A DNA stretch of 49,074 nucleotides from Streptomyces sp. MZ04 (GTDB lineage Bacteria > Actinomycetota > Actinomycetes > Streptomycetales > Streptomycetaceae). This document shows positions 47,085 to 49,074 of the stretch, one piece after another. The stretch is from contig NZ_SRIC01000033.1 in assembly GCF_004684775.1 (NCBI RefSeq), positions 1 to 49,074 on the forward strand, given 5' to 3'. The position numbers and the translations under genes are program-made. How positions within the stretch are numbered: position 1 is the stretch's first letter; each line of letters opens with the position of its first letter. A model generated the notes under the pieces. That model did not search any database. It had not been told where the DNA came from and worked only from the letters and a program-made list of their open reading frames with translations.

Positions 47085-49074
47085 ATGCAGACCCCGTCGG
47101 ACCGGCACGCATACCCCTCCCACTGGGAAGCCGACGTCGTGCTGCGAGACGGGGGAACCGCCCGGATCAGGCCCATCACGGCCGAGGACGCGGACCGCCT
47201 GGTCAGCTTCTACGAACAGGTCTCCGACGAGTCGAAGTACTACCGCTTCTTCGCGCCCTACCCGCGCCTGTCCGCCAAGGACGTGCACCGCTTCACCCAC
47301 CACGACCAGGTGGACCGGGTGGGCCTCGCGGCCACCGTGGGCGGCGAGTTCATCGCCACCGTGCGCTTCGACCGCATCGACGAGCGCGGCATGTCAGCGA
47401 GCGCGCCCGCCGACGAGGCCGAGGTCGCCTTCCTCGTGCAGGACGCCCACCAGGGCCGGGGCGTCGCCTCCACGCTCCTCGAACACATCGCCGCCGTCGC
47501 CAGGGAGCGCGGCATCCGCCGCTTCGCCGCCGAGGTGCTGCCCGCCAACACCAAGATGATCAAGGTGTTCACGGACGCGGGATACCAGCAGAAGCGCAGC
47601 TTCGAGGACGGTGTCGTACGCCTCGAATTCGATCTGGAGCCGACCGACCGCTCGCTCGCCGTGCAGCGCGCCCGAGAGCAGCGCGCCGAGGCCCGGTCCG
47701 TGCAGCGGCTGCTCACACCGGGGTCGGTCGCCGTGATCGGCGTCGGCCGCACGCCGGGCGGTGTGGGGCGCAGCGTGCTGCGCAATCTGCGCGACGCGGG
47801 CTTCGCGGGGCGCCTGTACGCGGTGAACACCGCCTTCGACGAGGGCACCGAGGTCGACGGAGTGCCCGCGTACCGCTCCGTCCTGGACATCGACGAGCCC
47901 GTCGAGCTGGCCGTCGTCACCGTGCCCGCCGAGCGGGTGCCGCGTGCCGTCGCCGACTGTGGTGAGCGCGGAGTGCTCGGCCTCGTCGTGATCTCCGCCG
48001 GGTACGCGGAGAGCGGCGCGGACGGGCGCGAGCGGCAGCGGGAACTGGTGCGGCAGGCGCGGTCGTACGGCATGCGCATCCTCGGACCGAACGCCTTCGG
48101 AGTCATCAATACGTCCCCGGAGGTGCGGCTCAACGCCTCGCTGGCCCCGCATCCCCCCGAGCGCGGCAGGATCGGCCTGTTCACCCAGTCCGGCGCGATC
48201 GGCATCGCGCTGCTGTCCGGGCTGCACCGGCGGGGCGCGGGCCTGGCGACGTTCGTCGGTTCCGGCAACCGCGCGGACGTGTCCGGGAACGACGTACTCC
48301 AGTACTGGTACGAGGACCCGTACACCGATGTCGCCCTGATGTACCTCGAATCCATCGGCAACCCGCGGAAGTTCACCCGCCTCGCGCGGCGGGCGGCGAG
48401 CGCGAAGCCGCTGGTCGTGGTGCAGGGGGCGCGGCACAGCGGGATCGCGCCCACGGGGCACGCGGTGCAGGCGACGCGGCTTCCGCATGCGACGGTGTCG
48501 GCGCTGCTGCGGCAGGCCGGCGTCATCCGGGTCGACACCGTCACGGAGATGGTCGACGCGGGGCTGCTCCTTGCGGGACAGCCGCTGCCGGCCGGGCCGC
48601 GGGTGGCGATTCTCGGGAACTCCGAGTCCCTGGGGTTGCTTACGTACGATGCTTGCGTCGCCGATGGGCTGCGGCCGTTGCCGCCGGTGGATCTGACCAC
48701 CGGGGCCACTCCGGCGGATTTCCGGGCCTCGCTGTCCGAGGCGCTCTCGGACGAGTCCTGCGATGCCGTGATCGTCACCGCGATTCCCTGGGTGGGGGAG
48801 GACGGGGCCACGGGGTCGCCCGAGGGCGAGGAGCTTGCCACTGCGCTGCGCGCCGCGACGGTCGGGTGCCCGGCGAAGCCGGTAGCCGTGGTCCACGTAG
48901 AGCTCGGCGGGCTCGCCGAGGCTCTGGCCGCCGCCACCCGGACTCGCCCCGCGGGACGACTGCCCACAGCAACGGCGCCCACAGCAACGGTGCCCGCAGC
49001 AACGGCGCCCGCAGCAACGGCGCCCGCAGCAACGGCGCCCACCGCAGGAGTCGCCCCGGCCCCCGACGTCGCCC
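47085..49074 (+). CDS. patA: PatA-like protein acetyltransferase: N-terminal GNAT fused to acyl-CoA synthetase domain (3' end cut by window)
   Basis: Translation from the ATG at 47085 (MQTPSDRHAYPSHWEADVVL) runs off the window after 663 codons. Residues about 20-185 form a GNAT acetyltransferase (AEVAFLVQDAHQGRGVASTL holds the acetyl-CoA loop). Then comes an NDP-forming acyl-CoA synthetase-like part: CoA-binding SVAVIGVGRTPGGVGRSVLR, GPNAFGVINTSPEVRLNASL, FTQSGAIGIALLSGL and APTGHAVQATRLPHATVSAL (candidate phospho-His). A 15-base tandem repeat from about 48960 encodes an Ala/Thr/Pro linker, and an ATP-grasp domain should follow. This GNAT-first order matches Streptomyces PatA, reported to acetylate and silence acyl-CoA synthetases. 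Confidence 0.88.
   Translation, partial: MQTPSDRHAYPSHWEADVVLRDGGTARIRPITAEDADRLVSFYEQVSDESKYYRFFAPYPRLSAKDVHRFTHHDQVDRVGLAATVGGEFIATVRFDRIDERGMSASAPADEAEVAFLVQDAHQGRGVASTLLEHIAAVARERGIRRFAAEVLPANTKMIKVFTDAGYQQKRSFEDGVVRLEFDLEPTDRSLAVQRAREQRAEARSVQRLLTPGSVAVIGVGRTPGGVGRSVLRNLRDAGFAGRLYAVNTAFDEGTEVDGVPAYRSVLDIDEPVELAVVTVPAERVPRAVADCGERGVLGLVVISAGYAESGADGRERQRELVRQARSYGMRILGPNAFGVINTSPEVRLNASLAPHPPERGRIGLFTQSGAIGIALLSGLHRRGAGLATFVGSGNRADVSGNDVLQYWYEDPYTDVALMYLESIGNPRKFTRLARRAASAKPLVVVQGARHSGIAPTGHAVQATRLPHATVSALLRQAGVIRVDTVTEMVDAGLLLAGQPLPAGPRVAILGNSESLGLLTYDACVADGLRPLPPVDLTTGATPADFRASLSEALSDESCDAVIVTAIPWVGEDGATGSPEGEELATALRAATVGCPAKPVAVVHVELGGLAEALAAATRTRPAGRLPTATAPTATVPAATAPAATAPAATAPTAGVAPAPDVA
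48960..49045 (+). repeat. 15-base tandem repeats in the patA-like linker
   Basis: Units like GCAACGGCGCCCGCA recur five to six times between about 48960 and 49045, encoding ATAPA/ATAPT repeats. They mark a flexible inter-domain linker near the window end. Confidence 0.8.

Noticed and set aside
47258..49042. Long minus-strand open frames opposite the patA-like gene
   Set aside because: They lie wholly antisense to a clear GNAT/acyl-CoA synthetase gene and have shadow-type Ser/Arg/Pro composition.
1..49074. Mobile element, prophage, antibiotic cluster or defence island
   Set aside because: No transposase, integrase, phage, polyketide/NRPS, restriction or CRISPR gene is visible, gene order is core Streptomyces, and no tRNA or attachment repeats were found.

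Overview
The window is a stretch of Streptomyces chromosome. Three things point there: very high GC with strongly GC-biased third codon positions; frequent GTG starts and ATGA/GTGA stop-start overlaps; and a gene order built around whiH, hrdB, parE, parC and ptsH that I recognise from the conserved core of Streptomyces chromosomes. I see no tRNA, rRNA, insertion sequence, prophage or CRISPR array. It is mostly core housekeeping and developmental DNA, with small accessory patches. The species cannot be named from this sequence.

Left part (1-16.4 kb): a 5'-cut YdbC-like gene, a histidine phosphatase and an ADP-ribosylglycohydrolase, then a large DUF4153/DUF4173 membrane protein. A divergent MFS exporter/TetR pair follows, with two perfect 20-bp operators and a TTA codon at exporter codon 6. 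Next are rnhB, two poorly characterised genes, a decayed partial copy of recQ beside an intact recQ fused to a phosphoribosyltransferase-like domain, a DUF4192 gene that appears frameshifted, a glycogen-debranching-like protein and an NrtR-like NUDIX protein.

Centre (16.5-30.3 kb): an ABC ATPase-permease fusion with degenerate catalytic motifs, whiH (sporulation regulator), hrdB (principal sigma factor), a secreted trypsin-like protease, a small zinc-ribbon-like protein and parE. Then come a DUF1453/sensor kinase/response regulator operon and a DUF485/sodium:solute symporter operon.

Right part (30.3-49.1 kb): a CitA/CitB-type two-component system, a sucrase/ferredoxin-like protein, and divergent HTH-citrate synthase and citrate synthase genes sharing a TTGANTCAA-type candidate operator. 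They are followed by two tiny translationally coupled genes, a DUF6082 membrane protein, a CobW-type metallochaperone convergent and abutting with parC, and an M16 peptidase pair. Last are a cell-wall M23 peptidase behind a c-di-AMP (ydaO) riboswitch, a GntR regulator, ptsH with a DasR-like site, and a PatA-like GNAT/acyl-CoA synthetase fusion cut by the window end.

Functionally the region joins transcription and development (HrdB, WhiH), chromosome topology and DNA repair (ParE, ParC, RecQ, RNase HII), central carbon and acetyl-CoA metabolism (citrate synthases, acetate-type symporter, protein acetyltransferase, PTS HPr) and cell-wall remodelling under c-di-AMP control. Clear hairpin terminators separate most transcription units. 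I found no convincing wholly new defence or mobile system. The most unusual items are the recQ relic beside a RecQ-PRTase fusion, the inverted DnaA-box pair in the recQ/DUF4192 promoter region, the catalytically degenerate ABC fusion next to whiH, and the 49/78-residue coupled micro-genes.
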